A DNA stretch of 64,000 bases, taken from NCBI RefSeq assembly GCF_003429005.1, contig NZ_QVQV01000005.1:62113-126112 (forward strand), read 5' to 3'. A program made the translations under genes and the position numbers. Positions within the stretch are counted from its first letter, which is position 1; every line of letters starts with the position of its first letter. The stretch comes from Paraburkholderia sp. DHOC27 (lineage in GTDB: Bacteria; Pseudomonadota; Gammaproteobacteria; Burkholderiales; Burkholderiaceae). The notes under the pieces were generated by a model. The model was not told the DNA's origin, ran no database searches, and saw only the letters and a program-made list of their open reading frames with translations. Positions 1-8,932 of the stretch are shown here, in pieces.

Positions 1-734
1 TAACGCAGCAGCCAGCGCACACACGCAAACGCACTCACGAACGCGGCGACAAAACCGATCGCGAACATGCCGAGCGCGTCCACGGAAAGCAGATGCCAGC
101 TCTTGTACAGTTCGTAGGCTGTCGCGCCGAAGATGATGGGGATGGCGAGGAAAAATGAGAACTCGGTGGCGACGCGCCGCTCGAGTCCCAGCAGCATGCC
201 GCCGATGATGGTCGAACCCGAGCGCGACATACCCGGAATCAACGCGAAGCACTGCACGAGGCCAACTTTGAGCGCATCGAATGCGCTCACCTGATCGACG
301 CTCTGCACGCGCGCCGGCATTGCACCACGGCGACGCTGCCGCGCTTCCGCCCACAGGATCACCAGACCGCCCACGACAAGTGCGAGCGCAACCGGCACCG
401 GCGAGAACAGCGCGCTTTTGATGGCCTTTTCGAACAGCAAGCCGAGCACGACCGCAGGAATTGTCGCAATGATCACGTTGATGGCGAAGCGACGCGCGTC
501 GGGTCGCGCCGGCAACCCAATCAGAACATTGCCGATGCGCCGGCGGAATTCCCAGCAGACGGCCAGGATGGCACCCAACTGGATGACGACGTCGAAGGTC
601 TTGGCATGCTCGCCGCTGAAGTCCAGCAGACTGCCCGCAACGATCAGATGGCCCGTGCTGGAGACCGGCAAAAACTCGGTCAAGCCTTCGACAATCCCCA
701 GCAGCAGCGCCTTGCCAGCCAGTATCCAGTCCAT
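1..734 (-). CDS. uppP: Undecaprenyl-diphosphatase UppP (BacA), C-terminus cut by window edge
   Basis: Integral membrane phosphatase that converts undecaprenyl diphosphate to undecaprenyl phosphate, recycling the lipid carrier for peptidoglycan and other envelope polymers; overexpression gives bacitracin resistance in known homologues. The reverse strand reads MDWILAGKALLLGIVEG and continues into the family motif EGLTEFLPVSSTGH; the second signature PGMSRSG lies near position 225. About 244 codons are visible of the roughly 276 usual for the family, so only the last membrane segment is missing beyond position 1. An ATG two codons further upstream (position 740) is an alternative start. The family assignment is very secure. 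Confidence 0.96.
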   Translation of the reverse strand, partial: MDWILAGKALLLGIVEGLTEFLPVSSTGHLIVAGSLLDFSGEHAKTFDVVIQLGAILAVCWEFRRRIGNVLIGLPARPDARRFAINVIIATIPAVVLGLLFEKAIKSALFSPVPVALALVVGGLVILWAEARQRRRGAMPARVQSVDQVSAFDALKVGLVQCFALIPGMSRSGSTIIGGMLLGLERRVATEFSFFLAIPIIFGATAYELYKSWHLLSVDALGMFAIGFVAAFVSAFACVRWLLR

Positions 735-813
735 CCGCATCCCCTCATCGCCCAGATGAAACGAAGCGGGGCCGGCTCAGGCGGAACGCGCGGCCCCCTT
801 GGCCGCACGCGCG

Positions 814-1398
814 TCATTTTTCGACGATTTCCACGCGTATGCCATTTGTAAGGATTGTGATTGTACCGGGTTCGTAGTTCACGCCGGCAAATTGCAGTTG
901 TTCAGGCTTGAACGTGTAGATGGGATAGTTGGTCAGGAGCTGGGTGGCCAGTACGGCCGCGCCTTCGTTGATCTGTTGCGTGTAAGCCTGCGCGCCGCCG
1001 CTCACGCTCACGTTGTCGACGCTCGGCGACTTGAGCACCACCGAACGGCTCGGGGCGTCGTAGGCGAGATCGCTCGACAGGGTGAACACGCCATCCACCG
1101 GTTGCTGTAGAAACGGACTGACGAGGTGAGCATCGAGCCTGACCGACACGCGATTGGTCTCCGGCAGAAAGCTCACCACGGGATTGGTCAACGAAATGTT
1201 GAAGACCTGCGAGAGGGTTCGCTGATAAGGAAATTTCCGCTGCACGGCGTCCTGCACCTGCTGCTGCGAGAAGGTGTAGTGCGACGGAATGAACGGGAAG
1301 GTCGACGCTGCGCAAGCCGCCAGTGACACCGTGATGCCCAGCGCCGAAACGGCCGCGAGCAGGAAGCGGCGCCGGGTCGGCGCAACGGGTTCAATCAT
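814..1398 (-). CDS. DUF1439 (YceB-like) lipoprotein
   Basis: Predicted lipoprotein of 194 aa. After a basic N-terminus (PTRRR) comes a hydrophobic segment ending in a lipobox-like SLAAC, so the protein is probably lipidated at that cysteine and anchored in the envelope. The body resembles the DUF1439/YceB family, whose function is unknown; it is thought to be a lipid-binding-type fold. The start at 1398 is chosen because GAGGAG lies just upstream; a longer reading frame from 1434 lacks such a site. It is encoded on the same strand as uppP, about 80 bp upstream of it, but a shared transcript is only a possibility. Confidence 0.8.
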   Translation of the reverse strand: MIEPVAPTRRRFLLAAVSALGITVSLAACAASTFPFIPSHYTFSQQQVQDAVQRKFPYQRTLSQVFNISLTNPVVSFLPETNRVSVRLDAHLVSPFLQQPVDGVFTLSSDLAYDAPSRSVVLKSPSVDNVSVSGGAQAYTQQINEGAAVLATQLLTNYPIYTFKPEQLQFAGVNYEPGTITILTNGIRVEIVEK

Positions 1399-1638
1399 GC
1401 GAAATCTCCTCTCGAATCTTGCAGCAAGCCCCATCCAGCGCGGCGGGGATCGAAATGGGTTGATGTGCGGATGCGTCGGCGCGGGACGCGGGTGTTTGGG
1501 TCAAGAGCCGGCAGCAGCGGGTTGAGTGAGCGCCAGGTAACACTCCACGATAACCGGCAGGCGTGCGGCATTGAGTGGCGGCGTATGCTGTCACCACTCC
1601 AAAATCGTAGCGGCGTTTCTCTCAGACAGGTCATGCAA

Positions 1639-2832
1639 ATGATAAATCCTGTTAGCCCCCTCTTCGTCATTGTAGCGTTGCTCCTTGCACTCGCTACGGT
1701 GAAAGCCTTGAGCTGGAAATTCGAACCACCCAAGGCAACGGGACGCTTCGCGACCATCGACGGATTGCGCGGCTATCTCGCCTTTTTTGTGTTTTTGCAC
1801 CACTCGTCCGTCTGGTATTTCTATCTCCACACTGGAGTATGGCAACCGCCTCCGTCGAAGCTTTTCAATCATCTCGGACAAAGCAGCGTCACGCTCTTTT
1901 TCATGATTACGGGCTTTCTGTTTTTCACGCGAATCATTGATGGAAAAGCGCGCGGCATTGACTGGCTGAAGCTGTATGTTGCGCGGCTAATGCGACTGCT
2001 ACCGTTGTATCTCTTTGCCATGGCGTTGCTTTTTATGACGGTGGCAGTCCTCTCCAAAGGCGTGGCAATTGATCCGCCCTCGACCATCGCAATTGCCGTA
2101 TTACGCTGGCTGGGTTTTACGATTGCAGGCGCGCCGGATATCAATGGAGTAGGCGCCGCCGGAATCGTCGCAGGCGTGACGTGGACACTCACCTATGAAT
2201 GGCTGTTCTATCTCTGTCTGCCGCTGCTGTCGGCTGCGATCGGCGCCGTGCCGTCGATCCCCGTGTTGCTCATCGGGCTGCTCGGCATAATGTGCGGCGT
2301 CGTGATACATGCAGCACCGGTGTATCTGACGGCGTTCGTAGGTGGGATTGCAGCGGCAATTCTGGTTCGCCAGCAGGGTTTTCGTCGTCTCGCCGCCACC
2401 CGCATCGCTTCAGTTGTCGTGATTGCCGCGCTTCTGCTCGTGGTCACGCTGTTTCCTACCGCTTACTCTCGCTATCCGCTCCTGCTTCTCTCGTTGAGTT
2501 TCGCGTTGATTGCCGGCGGCTCGACATTATTTGGCGTATTGAGTCACCCGCTTTCACGAATGTTCGGTGAGATGACTTACAGCATCTATCTGCTACACGG
2601 CATGTTCTTATTTACGCTTTTCAATTTCGTTATTGGAAAGCATTCTGCCGGCATGCTGTCACCCTCTTCGTACTGCATGCTGATTGCGCTTATCGTCCCG
2701 GTACTCCTCCTGATTTGCTTCACCACATTTAATCTGATCGAGAAACCTGCGATGCAACGCACTGAAGGCGTCGTCAGATGGCTTCGCGCAACCTGGCTGC
2801 CGGGGCGCATCACCGCGAAAGACGTCGCATGA
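1639..2832 (+). CDS. Acyltransferase family 3 membrane protein (OafA/YrhL type)
   Basis: Polytopic membrane protein of about 397 aa. After an N-terminal hydrophobic segment comes the family-typical stretch FATIDGLRGYLAFFVFLHH (R and the HH pair are characteristic), followed by about nine more hydrophobic helices and a short basic C-terminal tail. Relatives transfer acetyl or other acyl groups to sugars of O-antigen, capsule, Nod factor or antibiotics; the acceptor here cannot be told. Start 1639 is favoured by ACAGG eight bases upstream; ATG at 1633 is an alternative. The gene is visibly AT-richer than its neighbours and stands alone between oppositely oriented genes, which suggests it was acquired. 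Confidence 0.85.
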   Translation: MINPVSPLFVIVALLLALATVKALSWKFEPPKATGRFATIDGLRGYLAFFVFLHHSSVWYFYLHTGVWQPPPSKLFNHLGQSSVTLFFMITGFLFFTRIIDGKARGIDWLKLYVARLMRLLPLYLFAMALLFMTVAVLSKGVAIDPPSTIAIAVLRWLGFTIAGAPDINGVGAAGIVAGVTWTLTYEWLFYLCLPLLSAAIGAVPSIPVLLIGLLGIMCGVVIHAAPVYLTAFVGGIAAAILVRQQGFRRLAATRIASVVVIAALLLVVTLFPTAYSRYPLLLLSLSFALIAGGSTLFGVLSHPLSRMFGEMTYSIYLLHGMFLFTLFNFVIGKHSAGMLSPSSYCMLIALIVPVLLLICFTTFNLIEKPAMQRTEGVVRWLRATWLPGRITAKDVA

Positions 2833-2843
2833 CGTTGCCGCCA

Positions 2844-3131
2844 TCAAGGCGCTGTTGCGAGTTCAAGCTTCGTTAGCCATTCGATCGCCGCGCCGCGATT
2901 CTCGCGACACATTTCGACCGCTGGAACCAGACTGCCGCAAACCGCCGGGCGGCGCGGATCGCCGAATAGTTTGCAACGGTGGTCATCACCGAGTTGCACA
3001 CAGCGCACACCCGCCGGCTTGCCAAACGGCATGCCTGGAATCGGACTCGAAATGGACGGCGCGATGCAACACGCGCCGCAGTCCGGACGGCACGCCTGCC
3101 CGGCTGTATGAATTGAAGCATCAACTGTCAC
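2844..3131 (-). CDS. YkgJ-family cysteine cluster protein
   Basis: Small cytoplasmic protein of about 95 aa. It carries the N-terminal cluster CRPDCGACC, then further cysteines in GVRCVQLGDDHRCKLFG and the RPAVC motif, which together match the YkgJ/CxxxCxxCC family, probable zinc or iron-sulfur binders of unknown role. The start is uncertain: GTG at 3131 has AGGGA seven bases upstream and is preferred, while a GTG at 3161 would add ten residues without a clear ribosome site. It ends 12 bp from the end of the convergent acyltransferase gene. Confidence 0.8.
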   Translation of the reverse strand: MTVDASIHTAGQACRPDCGACCIAPSISSPIPGMPFGKPAGVRCVQLGDDHRCKLFGDPRRPAVCGSLVPAVEMCRENRGAAIEWLTKLELATAP

Positions 3132-3387
3132 CGCACTTTCCCTCACACTTTCAGACGCCACAGCGAACGCCCGAATTGACCGCCGCCTTGCTGTGCGTCA
3201 ACCCTGCATTGTGCCACCGCCCGTATGCGACCTTTTTACGCAACAGTGGCCGCGGAGGCTCACGTAAACTCGACCGCTACGAAAGGCCACGCCCGCGGGG
3301 ATCCCAGCGCCGTTCCACCGCTCTTGCTGGCGCGCAGATCTCTCCGCAACTTTCGCGTGCCTGGCGTGGCACCTCAGCGAGCCGCCC

Positions 3388-4773
3388 ATGACCACCGCCG
3401 ATTCCCTGTTTCACCCCGACCTGATCGCCAAATACAGCGCAAACGGTCCGCGTTATACGTCCTATCCCACCGCCCTGCAGTTCCGCGACGACTTCGACCC
3501 GGCCGATTATCTGCGCGCCGCTGGCGACCCGGGCGCGTCCTCTACGGATCTCTCACTTTACTTTCACATTCCGTTCTGCGACACGGTCTGCTTCTACTGC
3601 GGCTGCAACAAGATCGCCACCAAAAACCGCGCCCACGCGCGGCCGTATCTCGACCAACTGAAGCGCGAACTCGCGTTGCAGGCGGCCTGCTTTGATACCA
3701 CGCGGCAGGTGTCGCAGTTGCATTGGGGCGGCGGCACCCCGACTTTCCTGTCGCACGACGAAATGAGCGAACTGATGGCGGCCACACGGCGCCACTTCAC
3801 GCTGAGCCCGGATGCGTCCGGCGAGTTTTCGATCGAGGTCGACCCGCGCGAAGCGTCCGCGAAAACCATCGTGCATCTGCGCAACCTCGGCTTCAATCGC
3901 CTAAGCCTCGGCGTGCAGGACTTCGATCCGCTGGTCCAAGAGGCCATCAACCGGGTTCAACCGCTCGAAATGACCGCCACGGTGATGCGGGCGGCGCGCG
4001 CCACGGGCTTTCATTCCATTGGTGTCGATCTGATTTACGGGTTGCCGCATCAAACCGTCGACAGCTTCAGCCGCACGCTCGACATGATGCTTGCGCTCGC
4101 ACCCGATCGCCTCTCGGTGTTTGGCTACGCGCACATGCCTACGCTGTTCAAGATGCAGCGTCAGATGGATGCGTCGGCGCTGCCGTCGCCGGCGGTGCGG
4201 ATGGCCATTTTGCGGCTGGTGGTGGAGCGGCTCACCAGTGCGGGGTACGTGTACATTGGCATGGATCACTTCGCGCTGCCGTCTGACGAACTCGCCATCG
4301 CGCAGGCGCAACGCACCTTGCACCGCAATTTCCAGGGGTATAGCACGCGGGCGGATTGCGATCTGATCGCCTTCGGCGCGTCGTCCATTGGCAAGGTGGG
4401 TGACGTGTATGCGCAAAACGCCAAGGATCTGCCGGGCTATGCGGCGGCGATCGACGCCGGCCGTCTCGCGATCAGCCGAGGCGTGCGCCTCACCGCCGAC
4501 GACCGCCTGCGCCGCGACGTCATCACGCAACTCATGTGCAATCTCGAGTTACGTTTCGACGAGTTCGAGGCGGCTTACGGCATCCGGTTTGCGCAGACTT
4601 TCGCGCCCGAATTGCAACGTCTGCGCGGCTTTGCGGACGACGGCCTGCTGAAGTTCGGCAAGGACAAGCTCGAAGTATTGATGCCGGGACGCATGCTGGT
4701 GCGCAACATTGCGATGGTGTTCGACCGGTATCTCGGGCAGCAGAGCGTTGAGCGGTTTTCGCGGACGGTTTAG
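3388..4773 (+). CDS. hemN: Oxygen-independent coproporphyrinogen III oxidase HemN
   Basis: Radical-SAM enzyme that decarboxylates coproporphyrinogen III to protoporphyrinogen IX in heme synthesis when oxygen is scarce. The 461-aa length matches true HemN (about 457 aa) rather than the shorter HemW. The [4Fe-4S] motif is C64-x3-C68-x2-C71 within HIPFCDTVCFYCGCNK, followed by the SAM-binding GGGTP motif near residue 115 and the N-terminal ANGPRYTSYPTA typical of HemN. It appears monocistronic. An FNR/Anr-type operator would be expected for such a gene, but I could not find a convincing one in the 226 bp upstream. Confidence 0.96.
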   Translation: MTTADSLFHPDLIAKYSANGPRYTSYPTALQFRDDFDPADYLRAAGDPGASSTDLSLYFHIPFCDTVCFYCGCNKIATKNRAHARPYLDQLKRELALQAACFDTTRQVSQLHWGGGTPTFLSHDEMSELMAATRRHFTLSPDASGEFSIEVDPREASAKTIVHLRNLGFNRLSLGVQDFDPLVQEAINRVQPLEMTATVMRAARATGFHSIGVDLIYGLPHQTVDSFSRTLDMMLALAPDRLSVFGYAHMPTLFKMQRQMDASALPSPAVRMAILRLVVERLTSAGYVYIGMDHFALPSDELAIAQAQRTLHRNFQGYSTRADCDLIAFGASSIGKVGDVYAQNAKDLPGYAAAIDAGRLAISRGVRLTADDRLRRDVITQLMCNLELRFDEFEAAYGIRFAQTFAPELQRLRGFADDGLLKFGKDKLEVLMPGRMLVRNIAMVFDRYLGQQSVERFSRTV

Positions 4774-4951
4774 GGCGGACTGTGGCGCCTGGCATGGGCC
4801 GTCCGGTGAAGGAAGTCGTTCCATGCGGGATTGCGGGGGAGTATCTGGCGTTTGCCCGAGGGCGTAGCCGGCATCTTGCCCAGCGCCGCAATTTCGGACA
4901 TAATCTGCGTTTCCCGCCGCGCGCATCTCATGCGCGTGAGTCGCAAGACAA

Positions 4952-5036
4952 GCCCAGGTGGTGAAATTGGTAGACGCAGGGGACTCAAAATCCCCCGCCG
5001 CAAGGCGTGCCGGTTCGATTCCGGCCCTGGGCACCA
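4952..5036 (+). tRNA. tRNA-Leu (anticodon CAA)
   Basis: 85-nt tRNA including an encoded CCA end. The acceptor stem GCCCAGG pairs with CCTGGGC; the anticodon stem GGGGA/TCCCC encloses the loop CTCAAAA, giving anticodon CAA. There is a long variable arm (class II, as expected for leucine) and the T-loop GGTTCGATTCC. It sits alone between hemN and the convergent permease gene. No integrase or attachment-site duplication was seen next to it. Confidence 0.97.
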
Positions 5037-5228
5037 AAGATTCTTCTAGTACCTTCCACAAAGCATTCCCGGGTATAAATCCTCGAACCCGAGCAGCTCG
5101 TCAGTCATTCCACCGCGCGTCGCTATTATCGAGCTGAGTGCTGCGCGGCACCTCTTCGCCCCCAAGAACGTCAGCGAAGATTGCCTTCAGGGAAGCTTCG
5201 GTCAGCACCTGCTTTTGCGCTATCCAAA

Positions 5229-5256
5229 GCCGGACTCATCGTACTGTGAGTCCGGC
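5229..5256 (-). terminator. Terminator of the amino acid permease gene
   Basis: Perfect 10-bp inverted repeat GCCGGACTCA / TGAGTCCGGC with an 8-base loop, nine bases past the permease stop codon. The T-run on the minus strand is short (TTTGG), so termination may be only moderate. Confidence 0.7.
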
Positions 5257-5264
5257 CCGTTCAT

Positions 5265-6626
5265 TTATTGCTGCCCCCGCCGCCGCTTCACCCCATACCC
5301 CACCCACATCACCACCAGCCACAACGGCACGAGCCACACCGACACGTTCAGCCCCGGCGTCAACGCCAGGATCACCAGAATCATCGCCATGAACCCGAGG
5401 CAGATCCAGTTGCTGACGGGAAACCAGAACGACTTGAACACGAGCGTCTGCCCCGCGGCCACCATCGCGCGGCGCGACTTCAGATGCGTCAGGCTGATCA
5501 GCGACCAGTTCAGCACCAGCGCGGCGACCACCAGCGCCATCAGCACATCGAGCGCCTTCGCCGGAATCAGGTAGTTGACGATCACGCACGCAAAGGTCGC
5601 CAGCGCCGACAAGCCAATTGCCAGATACGGCACGCCCCGGCGGTCCACCTTCATCAAGGCGCGCGGCGCGTTGCCCTGCTCGGCGAGGCCATACAGCATG
5701 CGGCTGTTCGCATACACGCCGCTGTTGTAGACCGATAGCGCCGCCGTCAGCACCACCACGTTGAGGACGTTTGCCGTCAGTGTCGAGCCGATCTGCGAGA
5801 AGATCATCACGAACGGGCTGCCGCCTGCGGCCACCTGATTCCAGGGGTACAGCGAAAGCAGCACGAGCAGCGAGCAGATGTAGAAAATCAGGATCCGGTA
5901 GATCACCTGATTCACGGCTTTGGGAATGCTCGTGGCCGGATTGTCAGCCTCGGCGGCGGTGATGCCGATCAACTCCAGCCCGCCAAACGAGAACATGATC
6001 ACGGCGAGCATCATGAAGAGCCCATGAAAGCCGTGCGGGAAAAAGCCGCCGTTCGCCCACAGGTTGGTGACGGACGCCTGCGGTCCGCCGTGGCCGCTGA
6101 TCAGCAGATAGCCACCGAACAGGATCATGCCGATCACCGCCACCACCTTGATGATCGCAAACCAGAACTCAGTCTCGCCATACGCTTTCACGTTGGCGAG
6201 GTTGATGGCATTGATCGCTACGAAGCACACGAGCGCCGAGAGCCACGCGGGCACGCCCGGCCACCAGAAATGCACGTAAGTGCCAACCGCGGTCAATTCG
6301 GCCATGCTCACGAGCACGTACAGCACCCAGTAGTTCCAGCCTGACAGGAAGCCAGGAAAGTCGCCCCAGTACTTGTAGGCAAAATGACTGAACGAACCGG
6401 CGACGGGTTCTTGCGCGACCATTTCGCCCAGTTGCCGCATGATCATGAACGCGATGATGCCGCCTATCGCGTAGCCGAGAATCATCGACGGCCCCGCGGC
6501 CTTCAACACGCCCGCCGAGCCGAGGAACAGGCCCGTGCCGATCGCGCCGCCCAACGCGATCAACTGGATATGCCGGTTCTTCAGCCCGCGTTTCAGGCCC
6601 TCTTGCTGTTCTGGACTATTTAACAT
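5265..6626 (-). CDS. Amino acid permease, APC superfamily (AroP/PheP/CycA type)
   Basis: Cytoplasmic-membrane proton symporter of 453 aa with about 12 hydrophobic segments. The N-terminal LKNRHIQLIALGGAIGTGLF is the hallmark of the AroP/PheP/ProY/CycA/GabP group, and GLELIGITAAEADNP is the conserved loop near residue 220. The closest look is to aromatic (AroP/PheP) or ProY-type carriers, but the substrate cannot be fixed from sequence. The start MLNSPEQQEGLKRGL is the only sensible one. It follows poxB on the same strand with a 136-bp gap that holds a large inverted repeat (6643-6720), described separately. A hairpin terminator follows the stop. Confidence 0.9.
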   Translation of the reverse strand: MLNSPEQQEGLKRGLKNRHIQLIALGGAIGTGLFLGSAGVLKAAGPSMILGYAIGGIIAFMIMRQLGEMVAQEPVAGSFSHFAYKYWGDFPGFLSGWNYWVLYVLVSMAELTAVGTYVHFWWPGVPAWLSALVCFVAINAINLANVKAYGETEFWFAIIKVVAVIGMILFGGYLLISGHGGPQASVTNLWANGGFFPHGFHGLFMMLAVIMFSFGGLELIGITAAEADNPATSIPKAVNQVIYRILIFYICSLLVLLSLYPWNQVAAGGSPFVMIFSQIGSTLTANVLNVVVLTAALSVYNSGVYANSRMLYGLAEQGNAPRALMKVDRRGVPYLAIGLSALATFACVIVNYLIPAKALDVLMALVVAALVLNWSLISLTHLKSRRAMVAAGQTLVFKSFWFPVSNWICLGFMAMILVILALTPGLNVSVWLVPLWLVVMWVGYGVKRRRGQQ

Positions 6627-6642
6627 TACGCCCCAGTGTGTG

Positions 6643-6720
6643 GATGTCGGTCACCCGGGCAAACTTGCGGTTTGGCCTGGTAAAGCCCGCTATTTTAGCT
6701 TGCCCGAGTCGACTGACATC
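6643..6720 (-). promoter_or_regulatory. Large imperfect inverted repeat upstream of the permease gene
   Basis: The outer arms are GATGTCGGTC (from 6643) and GACTGACATC (ending 6720), continued inward by CGGGCAA (6656-6662) and TTGCCCG (6700-6706); in all about 17 pairs with small internal mismatches. The inside contains a second hairpin, GCGG with CCGC and TTT with AAA. Transcribed on the minus strand it ends about 16 bases before the permease ATG. It also contains TAAAAT (minus strand), which could be a -10 element, so it may be a pair of operator half-sites rather than an RNA fold. It matches no riboswitch class I can name. Confidence 0.5.
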
Positions 6721-6762
6721 ACCCACTCCACCCTCGTGACCGACACGCTGGGACCACTGGCC

Positions 6763-8487
6763 TCACCGCAGATTCGTATTCGCCAGCTCCAGCACCTCGT
6801 CGCCGCGCCCGCTCAACACTGCCCGCAGCATGTACAGGCTGAATCCCTTGGCCTGAGCCCACTGGATCTTCGGCGGCATCGCCAGTTCGTGCTTCGCGGT
6901 GACCACGTCGACGAGCGCCGGGCCGGGATGCGCGAAGGCATCACGCAGCGCGTCCTCGATTGCTTCGGAATCCTCTACACGAATACTGTAGATGCCCGCG
7001 CCTTGCGCGATGGCCGCGAAGTCAGTGGGGCTCAGATCGGTGCCGGTGTCCAGATAACCACCCGCCTTCATTTCCATTGCGACGAAGCCGAGGTTACTGT
7101 TGTTGAACACCACTACCTTGATCGGCAGATTGAGTTGCCGTGCGCTGAGCAGATCGCCGAGCAACATGGAGAGGCCACCGTCGCCCGAGAGCGAGACCAC
7201 CTGGCGTTTCGGTTCAGCGGCCTGCGCGCCCAGCGCCTGCGGCATGGCATTGGCCATCGAGCCATGATTGAACGAGCCGTGCAAGGTGCGCTTGCCGTTC
7301 ATCGTCAGATAACGCGCGGCCCATAGCGTCGGCGTGCCGACATCCACGGTGAACACCGCGTCCTCGGCGGCCACTTCGTCGACCATCTTCGTCAGATATT
7401 GCGGATGGATCGGCTTGCCCGGCGAGGATGGCGTGGCGAGATCGTCCAGTGAGAGACGCGCAGCAAAGTAATGCGCGCGGGCCCGGTCGATGAAATCGCG
7501 GTCGGTCTTGCGCGTGAGCTTCGGCAACAGTGCCTTCAGCGTGGCCTTCACGTCACCCACGAGTCCCATCTTCAATGGCGTGCGTTTGCCGAGTGCGGCA
7601 CCGCGCAGGTCGATCTGCACAACGTTGCCATGCGCCGGATAAAAGTTGCGATACGGGAAGTCCGTGCCGAGCATCACCAGCGTATCGGACGACATCATTG
7701 CGTAGTAGCCCGAGCTAAAGCCGATCAGCCCAGTCATGCCCACGTCGTACGGGTTGTCCCACTCCACGTACTGCTTGCCGCGCAAGGCGTGGACGGTCGG
7801 CGCGCCCAGCGTGTCGGCGAGCGCCACGACTTCATCGTGGGCCCCGGCGCAGCCGCTGCCGCATAGCAATGTCACGCCCTCGGACTCGTTCAGCAGTTCG
7901 GCTAACCGGTCGATGTCCGCTGCGGACGGCATCAGCGTGGCGCGCTCCAACGGCGCGGACCATGCCGGCACTTCTTCCGGCGCTTCGAGCAATGCCACGT
8001 CACCGGGCAAGACGATCACCGCAACGCCCTGCTGGTCGATCGCGGTACGCATCGCAGTGGCCAGCACGCGCGGGAACTGCGACGGGTTCGTCACCAGCTC
8101 CACGTAGTGGCTGCATTCCTTGAACAGCTCCTGGGGATGCGTTTCCTGAAAATAGCCCAGGCCGATTTCCGACGACGGAATATGCGCGGCAATCGCCAGC
8201 ACCGGTTGATGGTTGCGATGGCAGTCGAACAGGCCGTTGATCAAATGCAGATTACCCGGGCCGCAACTTCCCGCACACACGGCGAGCTTGCCGGTGGCAG
8301 CGGCGTCCGCACCCGCTGCGAAGGCGGCCACTTCTTCGTGCCGCGTATGCATCCAGCGAATCGATCCGAGCCGATAGAGGCTGTCGGACAAACCGTTGAG
8401 ACTGTCACCCGTCACACCCCAGATGCGCTCCACACCGGCTGCACTCAGCGTCTTCGCCAGAAAGTCCGCAATGGTCTGCTTGCTCAT
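6763..8487 (-). CDS. poxB: Ubiquinone-dependent pyruvate dehydrogenase (pyruvate oxidase) PoxB
   Basis: Thiamine-diphosphate flavoenzyme that oxidatively decarboxylates pyruvate to acetate and CO2, passing electrons to ubiquinone at the membrane. The 574 aa match the PoxB length. The N-terminal MSKQTIADFLAKTLSAAGVERIWGV region is followed by the TPP glutamate in RHEEVAAFAAGADA, the central FAD-binding domain, and the TPP-binding stretch SGDGGLSMLLGDL...VVFNNSNLG in the C-terminal third. The C-terminal end is the membrane-lipid-binding region in known PoxB. Start 8487 is preceded by GGAG; a longer frame up to 8574 has no support. In E. coli poxB is stationary-phase controlled; nothing here shows its regulation. 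Confidence 0.93.
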   Translation of the reverse strand: MSKQTIADFLAKTLSAAGVERIWGVTGDSLNGLSDSLYRLGSIRWMHTRHEEVAAFAAGADAAATGKLAVCAGSCGPGNLHLINGLFDCHRNHQPVLAIAAHIPSSEIGLGYFQETHPQELFKECSHYVELVTNPSQFPRVLATAMRTAIDQQGVAVIVLPGDVALLEAPEEVPAWSAPLERATLMPSAADIDRLAELLNESEGVTLLCGSGCAGAHDEVVALADTLGAPTVHALRGKQYVEWDNPYDVGMTGLIGFSSGYYAMMSSDTLVMLGTDFPYRNFYPAHGNVVQIDLRGAALGKRTPLKMGLVGDVKATLKALLPKLTRKTDRDFIDRARAHYFAARLSLDDLATPSSPGKPIHPQYLTKMVDEVAAEDAVFTVDVGTPTLWAARYLTMNGKRTLHGSFNHGSMANAMPQALGAQAAEPKRQVVSLSGDGGLSMLLGDLLSARQLNLPIKVVVFNNSNLGFVAMEMKAGGYLDTGTDLSPTDFAAIAQGAGIYSIRVEDSEAIEDALRDAFAHPGPALVDVVTAKHELAMPPKIQWAQAKGFSLYMLRAVLSGRGDEVLELANTNLR

Positions 8488-8932
8488 GCTTTGCTCCGCG
8501 AGTTGAAAGAGACGTTCACAAAAGATGCCGTCAGACCCAGCAACGCGCGGCGATTCGGATACGGCCGGATGCATTCGACGGATCCGCGCGGGAGCACGAA
8601 TCCAGCCATCCGGACAAGCGGCGCGGTGAGGTCCTGAAATTCGCCTTGATGCGACTGAGCGGCGGCACCAGGGATATGCCGACGGATTTCACGCATCATC
8701 GTCAATGGCGCCGTGCTCTGCATCGCGCTTTGTGTAGCACGTTACGAGGCGGGCGCCGTCGTGCGTGAACCGTTTTGCCATGATGCCACCGTCCGAGGCG
8801 CGACGATGCCGGAAAAGCACGGTGCGGCCCGAGACGGCCGCGCGCGCCGGGCCGCCGCTTTGCAGGCGTCAGGACTTTGGAAGTTTCAGATAGGCACGGA
8901 CGGCGTAGCCGATGCGCGTCACACGCGGGCCG
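8488..8932. other. Gap between poxB and the MocR-type gene
   Basis: 445 bp lying upstream of poxB and downstream of the MocR-type regulator gene. It must hold the poxB promoter and probably the end of the regulator transcript. I found no convincing gene, hairpin terminator or operator in it; the short open frames have no ribosome site and no recognisable protein. Confidence 0.5.

Noticed and set aside
3177..3202. TTGAC and GTCAA facing each other upstream of hemN, considered as an FNR/Anr box
   Set aside because: The spacing is about 16 bases, whereas the FNR/Anr box is TTGAT-N4-ATCAA; the match is not convincing.
4952..5036. tRNA-Leu considered as an integration site
   Set aside because: No integrase, no duplicated 3' end and no foreign-looking island follows it.
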